From the NCBI GenBank assembly GCA_022793975.1, contig JAAWDW010000049.1, positions 1-32,033 on the forward strand: a DNA stretch of 32,033 bases, given 5' to 3'. Source of the DNA: Bacillota bacterium (GTDB lineage Bacteria; Bacillota; Clostridia; Peptostreptococcales; Anaerovoracaceae). The notes below the pieces were generated by a model. That model saw only the letters and a list, made by a program, of their open reading frames with translations, ran no database searches and had not been told where the DNA came from. Positions 24,108 to 32,021 of this stretch are shown piece by piece. Each line of letters starts with the position of its first letter. Position 1 is the first letter of the stretch. The translations under genes and the position numbers were made by a program.

Positions 24108-24711
24108 TATAATCGGAAATAAGATCTTTGGCGGGCTTTTTGTAGATGAGCGAATCCAGCGGAAGTTTTGCAAGAAATTCTATTTTGTTTAAAGGAATGT
24201 GGCAGTAGCCGCCGGGATTTTTTTCAAGATAGTTTTGATGATATTCTTCTGCAGAATAAAAATTGCGCAGAGGTTCAATTTCCACAGAAAAATATTTGAA
24301 AGCTCCGTTTCCTCCGAGCGATCGTATGCGGTCAATTTCACTTTGTTCAATTGCAGCCGCTTGTTCAATCAAAGCTTTGGAGACGCTATCGATCGGTTCA
24401 TAGTAAATGCCCGTCTGATACTGAGTGCCTCGGTCGGGACCTTGTTGGTTTTCCTGAGTGGGATCGATTACATAGAAATATACGAGAAGAATGGCGGAAA
24501 GCGAAATTTCATCCGGTGCGTATTCTACGCGCACCGCTTCACGAAAGCCTGTGTGCCCGCGGCATACTGTATTGTAGTTTGCATCTTTTTCATCTGTACC
24601 GTTAGCATAGCCGCTTGTTACTTTTTTTACACCCGGAAGGGATTTCATAAGTTTTTCCATACCCCAGAAGCAGCCTCCGGCAAGATATATTGTACAAAAT
24701 TTATTTTCCAT
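24085..24711 (-). CDS. msrA: Peptide methionine-S-sulfoxide reductase
   Basis: This 208-residue cytoplasmic repair enzyme reduces methionine-S-sulfoxide in proteins using thioredoxin. The catalytic motif GGCFWG, with nucleophile Cys14, lies at the very N terminus. GVxxVTSGYANG, DPTQENQQGPDRGTQYQ and GGYCHI near the C terminus are family landmarks. No MsrB domain is fused and none is nearby. ATG 24711 is preferred over GTG 24726, since GAGG lies 9 nt before it. It is the third gene of a minus-strand operon, 11 nt after the small DUF7662-like gene. The 3' end runs 23 nt into the convergent gene. Confidence 0.94.
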   Translation of the reverse strand: MENKFCTIYLAGGCFWGMEKLMKSLPGVKKVTSGYANGTDEKDANYNTVCRGHTGFREAVRVEYAPDEISLSAILLVYFYVIDPTQENQQGPDRGTQYQTGIYYEPIDSVSKALIEQAAAIEQSEIDRIRSLGGNGAFKYFSVEIEPLRNFYSAEEYHQNYLEKNPGGYCHIPLNKIEFLAKLPLDSLIYKKPAKDLISDYITSHSVF

Positions 24712-24722
24712 AACAGTTATCC

Positions 24723-24929
24723 TCACTTTAATTTACTGAATATTACAGTCTTATCTTTCATCGATATTTTTCCTACTTCATATCCATATTCCGCAGCCTC
24801 TTTTTTATAAGTTAAAAAAGAGTGGTCAATCACGAATCCTGTTATTTTTTTAATTTCATCATATGACAATTTACAGACTTCATTATCGGCAGCTTTTAAG
24901 TATTGCCAAAGCGGGTCATATTTGCTCAT
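24723..24929 (-). CDS. Small conserved protein, DUF7662-like
   Basis: This 68-residue soluble protein begins MSKYDPLWQYL and contains KITGFVIDHSFLTYKKEA and VGKISMKDKTV. The YDPLW start and the later GFxIDHSFL are the pattern I recall for small DUF7662-type proteins, of unknown function, sometimes near restriction or repair genes. AAAGGAAA upstream supports the start. It sits between the histidine phosphatase and msrA genes (27 and 11 nt gaps) and is co-transcribed with them. Family name is from memory and moderately sure. Confidence 0.7.
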   Translation of the reverse strand: MSKYDPLWQYLKAADNEVCKLSYDEIKKITGFVIDHSFLTYKKEAAEYGYEVGKISMKDKTVIFSKLK

Positions 24930-24956
24930 ATGTCGATTTTCCTTTCCCGAAGATGG

Positions 24957-25577
24957 TTAGAGTTCCTCGTAAAATACAGGGGCGCCGTCTTCCAGAGTGA
25001 TTGCGTATCCGCGTCCCGTTTCCGGAGTCCATTGGTATCTTAGATCATTCGCTGTGCCGAAGAGCTTATGCATAATACGGTCAATTACTCCGCCGTGACA
25101 GACCGCTATGGATAATGCAGGAAGCCCGCTGTGCCTGTGTGACAGTTCTTTTAATCTGTGAAAGCCGAGAAGTTTATCCCAGCCGAGAAGGGCGCGTTTT
25201 TCAAACATATTGCGACTTTCGCCTTCCGGTATCACGTAATCGTTTGTCGTATCATTGTGAAACGGTGGGAATTCGGGGATTTCAAGGAGTTCTTCATATG
25301 TTTTTCCTTCGAAGATTCCGAAATTATATTCCCTTAATTCCTCTATAACTTTGTGAGGAACATCTCCGTATATAGTCTCAAGCGTTTGCTCGGTGCGCAG
25401 CATACCGGAAGTATAGATGTCGGCATCGGATGGGTCAGGGTAGATGCCTTCTTCTTTTAGTTTTTTTAGCTTTTCCACACCTTCAGGCACAAGAGGAACA
25501 TCAAGAGCACCGTAATACCAATTGCCGATATTACCTGATGTAATACTGTGCCGTATAAGATATATCGTTGATTTCAT
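24957..25577 (-). CDS. Histidine phosphatase family protein (phosphoglycerate-mutase-like)
   Basis: This 206-residue enzyme of the histidine phosphatase superfamily has the N-terminal catalytic motif LIRHSITSGN (phospho-acceptor His in RHS). The TSGMLRTEQT segment, the general acid region FGIFEGKTYEE and a second catalytic His in VCHGGVIDRI are also present. Members include cofactor-dependent phosphoglycerate mutases and broad phosphatases such as CobC-like enzymes; the divergent length and lone context favour a small-molecule phosphatase. AAAGGAG precedes the ATG. It is the first gene of the unit running to msrA, behind a promoter at 25647-25675. Confidence 0.88.
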   Translation of the reverse strand: MKSTIYLIRHSITSGNIGNWYYGALDVPLVPEGVEKLKKLKEEGIYPDPSDADIYTSGMLRTEQTLETIYGDVPHKVIEELREYNFGIFEGKTYEELLEIPEFPPFHNDTTNDYVIPEGESRNMFEKRALLGWDKLLGFHRLKELSHRHSGLPALSIAVCHGGVIDRIMHKLFGTANDLRYQWTPETGRGYAITLEDGAPVFYEEL

Positions 25578-25646
25578 AACTTAATACTCCTTTCTGCCGT
25601 ATGCGGATACTTCCTTCTGGTTTTATGCGCAGGCTTTGTTTAAAAT

Positions 25647-25675
25647 ATTCTATCATAACGCAATTAAAATTTCCA
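25647..25675 (-). promoter_or_regulatory. Promoter for the phosphatase-DUF7662-msrA operon
   Basis: On the minus strand, -35 TGGAAA (25670-25675) and -10 TAGAAT (25647-25652) are spaced 17 nt apart, about 70 nt upstream of the ATG. Moderate match to consensus. Confidence 0.45.
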
Positions 25676-25736
25676 CTTGTTATGTTCATAGCGCGTGCAG
25701 TGTGTGAATTTTCCGCATATATAAATATGTTGATAC

Positions 25737-25765
25737 TTGGCAAAACGAAGCAAAGATTATATAAT
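25737..25765 (+). promoter_or_regulatory. Sigma-A promoter for the EamA transporter gene
   Basis: -35 TTGGCA (25737-25742) and -10 TATAAT (25760-25765) have exactly 17 nt between them. They lie about 90 nt before the ATG and are back to back with the minus-strand promoter at 25647. Confidence 0.65.
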
Positions 25766-25856
25766 TATATAGTTAGCGTTTCGGCAGATATTGCACGGAA
25801 TAGGGGAAAATCACAGTATTTAATTTATTTATGTACAGCATTGGAGAGAACAGTAT

Positions 25857-26822
25857 ATGAGCTTAAAAACAAGATCAAATATAATGCTTTTTATAACGGC
25901 GCTTATATGGGGTACGGCTTTTGTGGCACAGAAGTCCGGAATGGACTATGTGGAGCCGTTTACATTTAACGGCATAAGAACACTTATAGGAGCGGCAGTG
26001 CTGACACCGGTTATAATTGTGATGGACAAGCAGAAGAAAAATAGCGGCAGTGCGGAGCCGGAGCATACTGCAGACAATTGTGCAGAAACAGGAAACGGCA
26101 GCCAAACAGCAGCAGGCAGAAGCGAGAAAAAATGGCTGCTGCTCGGCGGACTTTGCTGCGGAACGGTGTTGTTTATCGGCGGGTCTTTACAGCAGGTGGC
26201 GCTACAGACGACATCGGCAGGCAAGGCCGGCTTTATAACAGCTATTTACATAGTGCTTGTGCCAATACTTGGTGTTTTTATAAAGAGAAAAATACGACCG
26301 GTTATTTGGGGTTGCGTTGTGGTAAGTGCAGTCGGATTGTTTCTTCTCTGCGTACCTAAAGGAGAGAGTTTCGGCGGAATCGGATTCGGTGAGATACTTC
26401 TTTTTATTTCATCAATATGGTTTGCCGTACATCTGTTTGTAATAGATTATTTTGTGACAAAAGTGGATGGCGTAAAATTGTCACAGATGCAGTTTCTGGT
26501 ATGCGGACTTATTTCTCTTGTGCCGATGTTTTTGTTTGAATCACCGAGCATAAGCGCAATAATCAGCTGCTGGTTCCCGCTTCTCTATACGGGAGTGTTT
26601 TCACAGGGTGTAGCTTATACTTTCCAGGTGGTAGCGCAAAAACACACGGATCCGACAAGTGCGTCGCTCATTATGTCGCTTGAATCAGTATTTTCAGTAA
26701 TTGCGGGTGCAATAATACTTAATGAGATGATGTCGGGACGTGAGATTTTGGGGTGTGTGCTGATGTTTGCGGCGATTATTGCAGCTCAGCTGCCGGAAAA
26801 AGCAAGGGAAGAGATAGTTTAA
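25857..26822 (+). CDS. EamA-family (DMT superfamily) transporter
   Basis: This 321-residue membrane protein has about ten transmembrane segments in two EamA halves. The first begins ALIWGTAFVAQKSGMDYVEPF and the second FGEILLFISSIWFAVHLF. The late segment HTDPTSASLIMSLESVFS is the typical EamA motif before the ninth helix. Members export amino acids, metabolites or drugs; the substrate is not visible here. A Glu/Gln/Ser-rich loop around residues 60-90, between the third and fourth helices, is longer than usual. GGAGAG supports the ATG. The larE gene follows after 39 nt. Confidence 0.9.
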   Translation: MSLKTRSNIMLFITALIWGTAFVAQKSGMDYVEPFTFNGIRTLIGAAVLTPVIIVMDKQKKNSGSAEPEHTADNCAETGNGSQTAAGRSEKKWLLLGGLCCGTVLFIGGSLQQVALQTTSAGKAGFITAIYIVLVPILGVFIKRKIRPVIWGCVVVSAVGLFLLCVPKGESFGGIGFGEILLFISSIWFAVHLFVIDYFVTKVDGVKLSQMQFLVCGLISLVPMFLFESPSISAIISCWFPLLYTGVFSQGVAYTFQVVAQKHTDPTSASLIMSLESVFSVIAGAIILNEMMSGREILGCVLMFAAIIAAQLPEKAREEIV

Positions 26823-26861
26823 AATGTTTTTTAAACTGCGTTTCTGTGCTTAGGAGGGATT

Positions 26862-27665
26862 ATGGATAAAATAGCTGAATTAAAAAGAATTCTTGTTGAA
26901 TGCGGCAGGGTTGCAGTAGCGTTTTCAGGCGGTGTGGACAGTACATTTTTGCTGTGTTTTGCCAAGGAGGTGCTCGGAAGTGAAAATGTACTTGCCGTTA
27001 CAGCTGCGGCGGCAAATTTTGCGCCGGATGAGGCAGAATATGCGAAGAAAGAAGCGACAAGGCTTGGCGTAAGGCATATATGCGTATTTGTGGAATTGCC
27101 GGAAAAGTTCAGAAAGAATCCGGTCGACAGATGTTATCACTGCAAGAAAGCGGTGTTTGCGGAGCTTATGAAAAATGCTGAGCGGATAGCAGCGGATGAT
27201 AAATTTGTGTTTTGCGACGGAAACAATTTTGATGATTTAAATGATTACAGGCCGGGAAACCGTGCCGCAGAGGAGCTTGGAGTAAGGAGCCCGCTGCGGG
27301 AGGCAGAATTGACGAAACAGGAAATACGTGAAGAACTGAAAAAAATGGGTGTTGATATTTGGGACAAGCCTGCGTTTGCCTGTCTTGCATCGAGGATACC
27401 TTACGGTACGGAAATTAAGGACGAAATGTTGAGCGCGGTTTATGAAATAGAAAAGATGTTGAAAGACAAAGGATACACGCAAGTGCGCGCGCGCCTGCAC
27501 GGTGAAGTCGTGCGGCTTGAGCTGCTGCCCGATGAGATGCAGCAGCTCACAGCAGACAGGGATTTCTGTGAAGGCCTGTCTGCGCGCGCGCGTACTTTCG
27601 GTTTTGCATACACGGCGCTTGACATCTGCGGTTACCGTATGGGCTCACTCAACAGCGTTTTATAG
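26862..27665 (+). CDS. larE: LarE-type ATP-dependent sacrificial sulfur transferase
   Basis: This 267-residue PP-loop ATP pyrophosphatase is of the LarE family. The PP-loop VAFSGGVDSTFLL is at residues 18-30. A CxxC pair (Cys91, Cys94 in RCYHCKK) and Cys174 in DKPAFACLASRIPYG are present. In Lactobacillus plantarum LarE, a single Cys at the position corresponding to Cys174 gives up its sulfur to make the nickel-pincer cofactor of lactate racemase. Other LarE proteins are reported to use three cysteines to hold an iron-sulfur cluster, and the CxxC plus Cys174 set here would fit that version. No larA, larB or larC is in the window. AGGAGG precedes the ATG. Confidence 0.85.
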   Translation: MDKIAELKRILVECGRVAVAFSGGVDSTFLLCFAKEVLGSENVLAVTAAAANFAPDEAEYAKKEATRLGVRHICVFVELPEKFRKNPVDRCYHCKKAVFAELMKNAERIAADDKFVFCDGNNFDDLNDYRPGNRAAEELGVRSPLREAELTKQEIREELKKMGVDIWDKPAFACLASRIPYGTEIKDEMLSAVYEIEKMLKDKGYTQVRARLHGEVVRLELLPDEMQQLTADRDFCEGLSARARTFGFAYTALDICGYRMGSLNSVL

Positions 27666-27730
27666 CACCGGGATTTTATTTTGTGTGTTTGTATAAGCAT
27701 AGAAGACTTTATAAAACAGGAGAATATTAA

Positions 27731-29158
27731 ATGCTTTTTTCATCACTTATATTTATGGCGGTATTTCTGCCATGCGTACTTATAATTTATTACGGGCCGC
27801 TGCGCCGGCACCGTAGTCTGCAGAATGTATTTCTGCTGCTTGCAAGTCTTGGATTTTATGCTTGGGGCGAACCGTGGTTTGTGCTCATAATGCTGCTTTC
27901 AATACTGGGCAACTGGATTTTCGGTATGCTGGTTGATAAAGTACGCGCAAGCAAAGTAAAATCACGGACAGTTATTTCCGTGATGCTAATATTCAACATT
28001 TCGATTATTTTTGTATTTAAATATCTTATGTTTACGCTTAAGACCATAAATTCCCTTGCCGGAACAGATATAAATGTGCCGCAGATAGCTCTGCCGATAG
28101 GTATATCATTTTTTACATTCCAGGCTATTTCTTATGTAATAGACGTATATCGGGAAAAAGGCGAGATGCAGAAAAATTTGCTCAATGTAGGGCTATATAT
28201 AGCATTTTTTCCTCAGCTTATAGCGGGACCGATAGTGCGCTATGAGACAATATCGGATCAGATAATGGAACGTCGCGAGTCGTGGGATGATTTTGCACAT
28301 GGTGTCTGTCGCTTTATTGTCGGACTTTCCAAGAAAGTTCTGCTGGCAAATAATTTTGCGGTGGTTGCCGATCAGAGCTTTGCGTTTTCGGCAGCAGACA
28401 ATTGTTCTGTTGCTTTTGCTTGGTTGGGCGCGATTTCTTATACTCTGCAGATATATTTTGATTTTTCGGGTTATTCCGATATGGCTATCGGACTCGGCGG
28501 AATGTTCGGATTTCATTTTCCCGAAAACTTTAATTATCCGTATATATCTGTATCAGTGTCGGAATTCTGGCGCCGCTGGCACATTTCTCTCGGTACTTGG
28601 TTCCGCGATTATGTGTACTTCCCTCTCGGCGGAAGCCGTGTTGCAAGTAAACTGCGCCTTGTTTTCAATCTCTTTGTAGTATGGTTTATGACGGGCGTAT
28701 GGCATGGTGCGAATTTTACATTTATAGCGTGGGGCGTTATGTACTTCGTGTTTATCTCACTGGAAAAGCTTACAGACTTTGAGAAACGAAACATTCCTAT
28801 AGCTATAAAGTATGTATATACAATGTTTCTTGTTGTTATTGGTTGGGTGTTCTTTCGAGCAGACAGTATTGCGGACGGAATCAGTTTTGTGGGAAAGATG
28901 TTCGGCGCGGGAGCATTGGGTCTTACAGACGCCAATTTCACAGTGTTTATGAAAGAAAACATATGGTATTTTGTATTCGGCATAGTATTTTCAACGCCGA
29001 TTGCAAGAAAGCTCAGCGATCTTGTGACAGAAAAAACAAGTGAAACAAATCCGTTAATAGCAGCACTTTACAGTGTGTGTCTTGCGGCGGGAATGCTTTT
29101 TTCACTTTCATACCTTGTCAAGGGTGCATACAACCCGTTTATATACTTTAACTTTTAG
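27731..29158 (+). CDS. MBOAT-family O-acyltransferase (AlgI/DltB-like)
   Basis: This 475-residue polytopic membrane protein is of the MBOAT family. It carries the AlgI-type motif FFPQLIAGPIVRY, FWRRWHISLGTWFRDYVYFPLGG and the catalytic His325 in VWHGANFTF. Proteins of this type move acetyl groups across the membrane onto surface polysaccharides or wall polymers. CAGGAGA precedes the ATG. The downstream DHHW gene, 17 nt away, encodes the usual extracytoplasmic partner, so the pair probably acetylates an exopolysaccharide or secondary wall polymer. The polymer genes are not in the window. Confidence 0.93.
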   Translation: MLFSSLIFMAVFLPCVLIIYYGPLRRHRSLQNVFLLLASLGFYAWGEPWFVLIMLLSILGNWIFGMLVDKVRASKVKSRTVISVMLIFNISIIFVFKYLMFTLKTINSLAGTDINVPQIALPIGISFFTFQAISYVIDVYREKGEMQKNLLNVGLYIAFFPQLIAGPIVRYETISDQIMERRESWDDFAHGVCRFIVGLSKKVLLANNFAVVADQSFAFSAADNCSVAFAWLGAISYTLQIYFDFSGYSDMAIGLGGMFGFHFPENFNYPYISVSVSEFWRRWHISLGTWFRDYVYFPLGGSRVASKLRLVFNLFVVWFMTGVWHGANFTFIAWGVMYFVFISLEKLTDFEKRNIPIAIKYVYTMFLVVIGWVFFRADSIADGISFVGKMFGAGALGLTDANFTVFMKENIWYFVFGIVFSTPIARKLSDLVTEKTSETNPLIAALYSVCLAAGMLFSLSYLVKGAYNPFIYFNF

Positions 29159-29175
29159 AGAGGAGGCGCGCAGAA

Positions 29176-30417
29176 ATGAATAAAATTAAGAAAATCTTTG
29201 AAAATCATACAAGAGAAAAGATAACAGCGTTGCTTTTCCTCTTAATAATATTCGGTATGTTTATAGGAACAGCGCTTAATGCGAGGACCGTTGGAGCAAG
29301 TTTTATAAATACTTACAGAGCTTCGGTACCTACCGGTGCCCCGTATCTAGAAAGGATAAAGGGAGCGATAAGTGCTGCCGAAAGTGCAGTGAACGAAGGA
29401 GCATTTCAGAGGCAGAAATATATTGAGCTTTACGGGCTTTCGCAGCGTGCAATGGGCAAAAACGTGATAACAGACTATAATTATGGCTCTCTTTATAAGA
29501 CAACATACGGACAGATAACTTTTGCCGGTGTTGAGCGTTATGTAGACGATTCGTGCGGGGCGGTTTATGACCTCGTAAATAATCTCATATCAAAGGACAT
29601 AGATTTTCTTTATATACAGTTGCCTTTCAAAGTGCCGCCCGCAAGATACAACGGAGATAAACAGCTTCCGGCAAATGTTAAGGATCATGCAAATGATAAC
29701 GCAGATAAATTTGTGGCAGCGCTTAATGCCGCATCGGTAAAAACGTACGATCTGCGCGATGATTTCTGGCAGTCGGATATGACTCAGAACGAGCTTTTCT
29801 TCGATACCGACCACCATTGGTCAATCCAAGGTGCTTTTTATGCGACCGGACTGATCGCAGACTACCTTAATGAAAATTACGATATGCAGATACCGGAAAG
29901 TCTTTATACTAAAGAAAATTTCAGTTTCAAGACTTATGAAAATTCATATATAGGCTCTATGGGAAGGCGCGTGGGCAGAATATACGGCGGTATTGATGAT
30001 TTTACGCTCATTACTCCGAATTTTGCTACTGATTATACAGTGCGCCATATTGAGGGTGAAGAGCCGAAAGAATTCAGCGGAACGTTTGCGGAAGCTGTGC
30101 TTGAAAATGAATATATTACAGATCCTGATCCGACTACGAACCGCTATGCCGTATATCACGGAGATTACAGAGAACTGCATTTTATAAATCATCTGGCACA
30201 AGGCGATAAAAAGATACTTATAATAAAGGATTCATTTTCGCTTCCCGTTTATAGTTTTTTGTCGCTTGGTATAAAGGAAGTACGTGCGATAGATATGCGT
30301 CTGTTTGACAGAAATGTTGCGGAGTACGCGGCAGAGTACGATCCCGATCTGGTGATACTTATGTACAATGCAGACAGTTTTGCTTATCCGATGTTTGATT
30401 TTCATCTCGGCGAATAG
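29176..30417 (+). CDS. DHHW/AlgJ-like SGNH-type acetyltransferase partner
   Basis: This 413-residue protein has one N-terminal membrane anchor (about residues 17-35) and an outside domain. The DHHW motif is FDTDHHWS (Asp212, His213, His214) and the nucleophile region IIKDSFSLP contains Ser353, together forming an AlgX/AlgJ-like catalytic triad. Such proteins complete transfer of acetyl groups brought out by the MBOAT partner. GAGAGGAGG upstream makes the start secure. It is the last gene before the aspartate kinase promoter; no clear terminator is seen after it. Confidence 0.88.
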   Translation: MNKIKKIFENHTREKITALLFLLIIFGMFIGTALNARTVGASFINTYRASVPTGAPYLERIKGAISAAESAVNEGAFQRQKYIELYGLSQRAMGKNVITDYNYGSLYKTTYGQITFAGVERYVDDSCGAVYDLVNNLISKDIDFLYIQLPFKVPPARYNGDKQLPANVKDHANDNADKFVAALNAASVKTYDLRDDFWQSDMTQNELFFDTDHHWSIQGAFYATGLIADYLNENYDMQIPESLYTKENFSFKTYENSYIGSMGRRVGRIYGGIDDFTLITPNFATDYTVRHIEGEEPKEFSGTFAEAVLENEYITDPDPTTNRYAVYHGDYRELHFINHLAQGDKKILIIKDSFSLPVYSFLSLGIKEVRAIDMRLFDRNVAEYAAEYDPDLVILMYNADSFAYPMFDFHLGE

Positions 30418-30485
30418 CTGTAAGCACCATTTGTGAGGTACAACAAAAAAGTGCAAACAATGTGGTTGAAAATCACAAAAACATG

Positions 30486-30514
30486 TTGATATATGCGCAA
30501 AAATTTATTATACT
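30486..30514 (+). promoter_or_regulatory. Sigma-A promoter for the aspartate kinase gene
   Basis: -35 TTGATA (30486-30491) and -10 TATACT (30509-30514) with a 17-nt spacer. It implies a leader of about 125-130 nt before the ATG at 30649. Confidence 0.6.
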
Positions 30515-30530
30515 GTAACATATGCGCATA
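30492..30530. repeat. Paired TATGCGCA sites flanking the -10 box
   Basis: TATGCGCA occurs at 30492-30499, in the promoter spacer, and again at 30521-30530 as the full palindrome TATGCGCATA around the expected transcription start. The pair is a plausible regulator binding site for lysine/threonine pathway control. Confidence 0.45.
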
Positions 30531-30539
30531 AAAAGGACA

Positions 30540-30626
30540 GGCTGCGGTTTTAAGCGGGGTCTGCTTTCGCGTAACAGATATTACAGAGAAAAATATTATA
30601 TAATAGGGGCACTTGGCTCCGCAGTC
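30540..30626 (+). promoter_or_regulatory. Possible structured leader RNA of the aspartate kinase gene
   Basis: GGCTGCGG (30540-30547) can pair with CCGCAGTC (30619-30626) to close a domain of about 87 nt. Inside, TCTG/CAGA and GTAA/TTAC can pair. GGGGC (30606-30610) can pair with GCTCC (30616-30620), which competes with the closing stem and suggests switchable folds. No lysine riboswitch, T-box or SAM consensus was recognised, so no class is assigned. Confidence 0.35.
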
Positions 30627-30648
30627 AAAGAAACGAGGTAGAAACAAA

Positions 30649-31959
30649 ATGGGACTAAAGGTAGCAAAATTCGGAGGCTCATCGCTTGCGGACGGAATAC
30701 AGCTTACTAAGACGAAAAATATCATAACTGCCGACCCTGCAAGAAAATATATAGTGGTATCGGCTCCGGGCAAACGTTATGACGGAGATGTGAAAGTAAC
30801 GGATTTGCTTTATTTATGTAAAGCTCACATAGAAAATAACCTGCCGTACGAGCAGGTATTCCAGGTAATATGCGACAGGTATATGGCTATGGCCATAAAT
30901 CTGGGCGTAACGGTTGATCTCTTTCCTGAATTTGAAAAGATAAGACAGAATCTCCAAAACGGAGCTTCATCAGATTATATAGCCAGCCGCGGCGAATACT
31001 TAAATGCAAGAGTAATAGCGGCATTTCTCGGATATGATTTCGTTGATACGGAGGGACTCATAAGATTTGATGCCAAGGGAAGGCTTCTCACAGAGGAGAC
31101 GAATGAGGCGCTTGCGGAAGAGCTGAAAAAGCACGAGAGCGCAGTACTTCCGGGGTTTTACGGCACTACGCCTGATGGTAAAATAAAGACATTCTCAAGG
31201 GGAGGCTCCGATATAACGGGAGCGCTCGTTGCAAGGGCTGTAAATGCGGATGTATATGAAAACTGGACAGATGTTTCGGGATTTCTTATGGCAGATCCGA
31301 GAATTGTGTCAAATGCAAAGCCTATTTCAAGAATTTCATATAAAGAGCTGCGTGAGCTTTCGTATATGGGCGCATCTGTACTGCATGAGGATGCGATATA
31401 TCCGGCAAGGCTGGCGAATATTCCTATCAATATAAGGAACACTAATCTTCCGGAAGATACGGGGACGATGATAACTGACGGCGTTGATCACGGAGATCAG
31501 GTAATAACGGGTATTGCCGGTACAAAGGATTTTGACGTAATTGCCATTTATAAAAATATGATGGCTTCCGAAAAAGGTTTTATCAGAAAGCTTTTGACGA
31601 TTCTTGAAGATTACGATGTGGGCGTTGAACATATTCCATCGGGAATAGATAACATATCACTTGTTGTAAGCAAGAAAGATATAGAAGGCAAAATTGATGA
31701 TATAGTCGATGAAATCAGAAGAAAGTTGGCGCCGGATACTATAGAAGTATTTGAGGAAATGGCGCTTATTGCAACAGTAGGTCACGGAATGTCGGCAAGG
31801 CAGGGAACTTCTGCTAAGCTCTTCACTTCACTTGCGGAAGCCGGTGTAAATATCAGAATGATAGACCAGGGCGCATCCGAAATCAATATTATCATAGGAG
31901 TTATCAACAGCGACTTTGAAAAGGCGATAAGAGTGATATATAACGCATTTGTGGAGTAG
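30649..31959 (+). CDS. Aspartate kinase
   Basis: This 436-residue monofunctional aspartokinase makes aspartyl phosphate, the first step to lysine, threonine, methionine and diaminopimelate. The kinase domain opens with VAKFGGSSLADG and contains SRGEYLNAR, GFYGTTPDG, FSRGGSDITGALVA and LMADPRIV. Two C-terminal ACT domains (about residues 285-350 and 365-430; VGHGMSARQGT in the second) should bind amino-acid effectors for feedback control. The ATG at 30649 is preferred over an upstream TTG because GAGGT precedes it and the protein then starts with the family's normal MGLKVAKFGGSS. It is transcribed alone, with a long leader, and ends at the terminator at 31993. The isozyme type (lysine- or threonine-sensitive) is not visible. 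Confidence 0.93.
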   Translation: MGLKVAKFGGSSLADGIQLTKTKNIITADPARKYIVVSAPGKRYDGDVKVTDLLYLCKAHIENNLPYEQVFQVICDRYMAMAINLGVTVDLFPEFEKIRQNLQNGASSDYIASRGEYLNARVIAAFLGYDFVDTEGLIRFDAKGRLLTEETNEALAEELKKHESAVLPGFYGTTPDGKIKTFSRGGSDITGALVARAVNADVYENWTDVSGFLMADPRIVSNAKPISRISYKELRELSYMGASVLHEDAIYPARLANIPINIRNTNLPEDTGTMITDGVDHGDQVITGIAGTKDFDVIAIYKNMMASEKGFIRKLLTILEDYDVGVEHIPSGIDNISLVVSKKDIEGKIDDIVDEIRRKLAPDTIEVFEEMALIATVGHGMSARQGTSAKLFTSLAEAGVNIRMIDQGASEINIIIGVINSDFEKAIRVIYNAFVE

Positions 31960-31992
31960 CAGAGATGCTGAGCCGCAGAAAATTTAAAAATG

Positions 31993-32021
31993 AGCGCTTG
32001 CATATAATGCAGGCGCTTTTA
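31993..32021 (+). terminator. Intrinsic terminator after the aspartate kinase gene
   Basis: AGCGCTTGCAT (31993-32003) pairs with ATGCAGGCGCT (32007-32017), 11 bp with one G-U pair, around ATA and followed by TTT. Placed 33 nt after the stop codon. Confidence 0.8.

Noticed and set aside
24199..24810. 203-codon plus-strand ORF
   Set aside because: Antisense to msrA and the small DUF7662-like gene, both of which have clear motifs and ribosome binding sites.
25601..25969. 122-codon plus-strand ORF running into the EamA gene
   Set aside because: It covers the two promoters and then reads out of frame into the transporter. No domain, and the EamA start has its own good ribosome binding site.
30418..30648. 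Lysine riboswitch or T-box in front of the aspartate kinase gene
   Set aside because: The leader from the likely transcription start is only about 128 nt, too short for a lysine riboswitch, and I could not find the T-box GGGTGGNACCGCG-like stretch.
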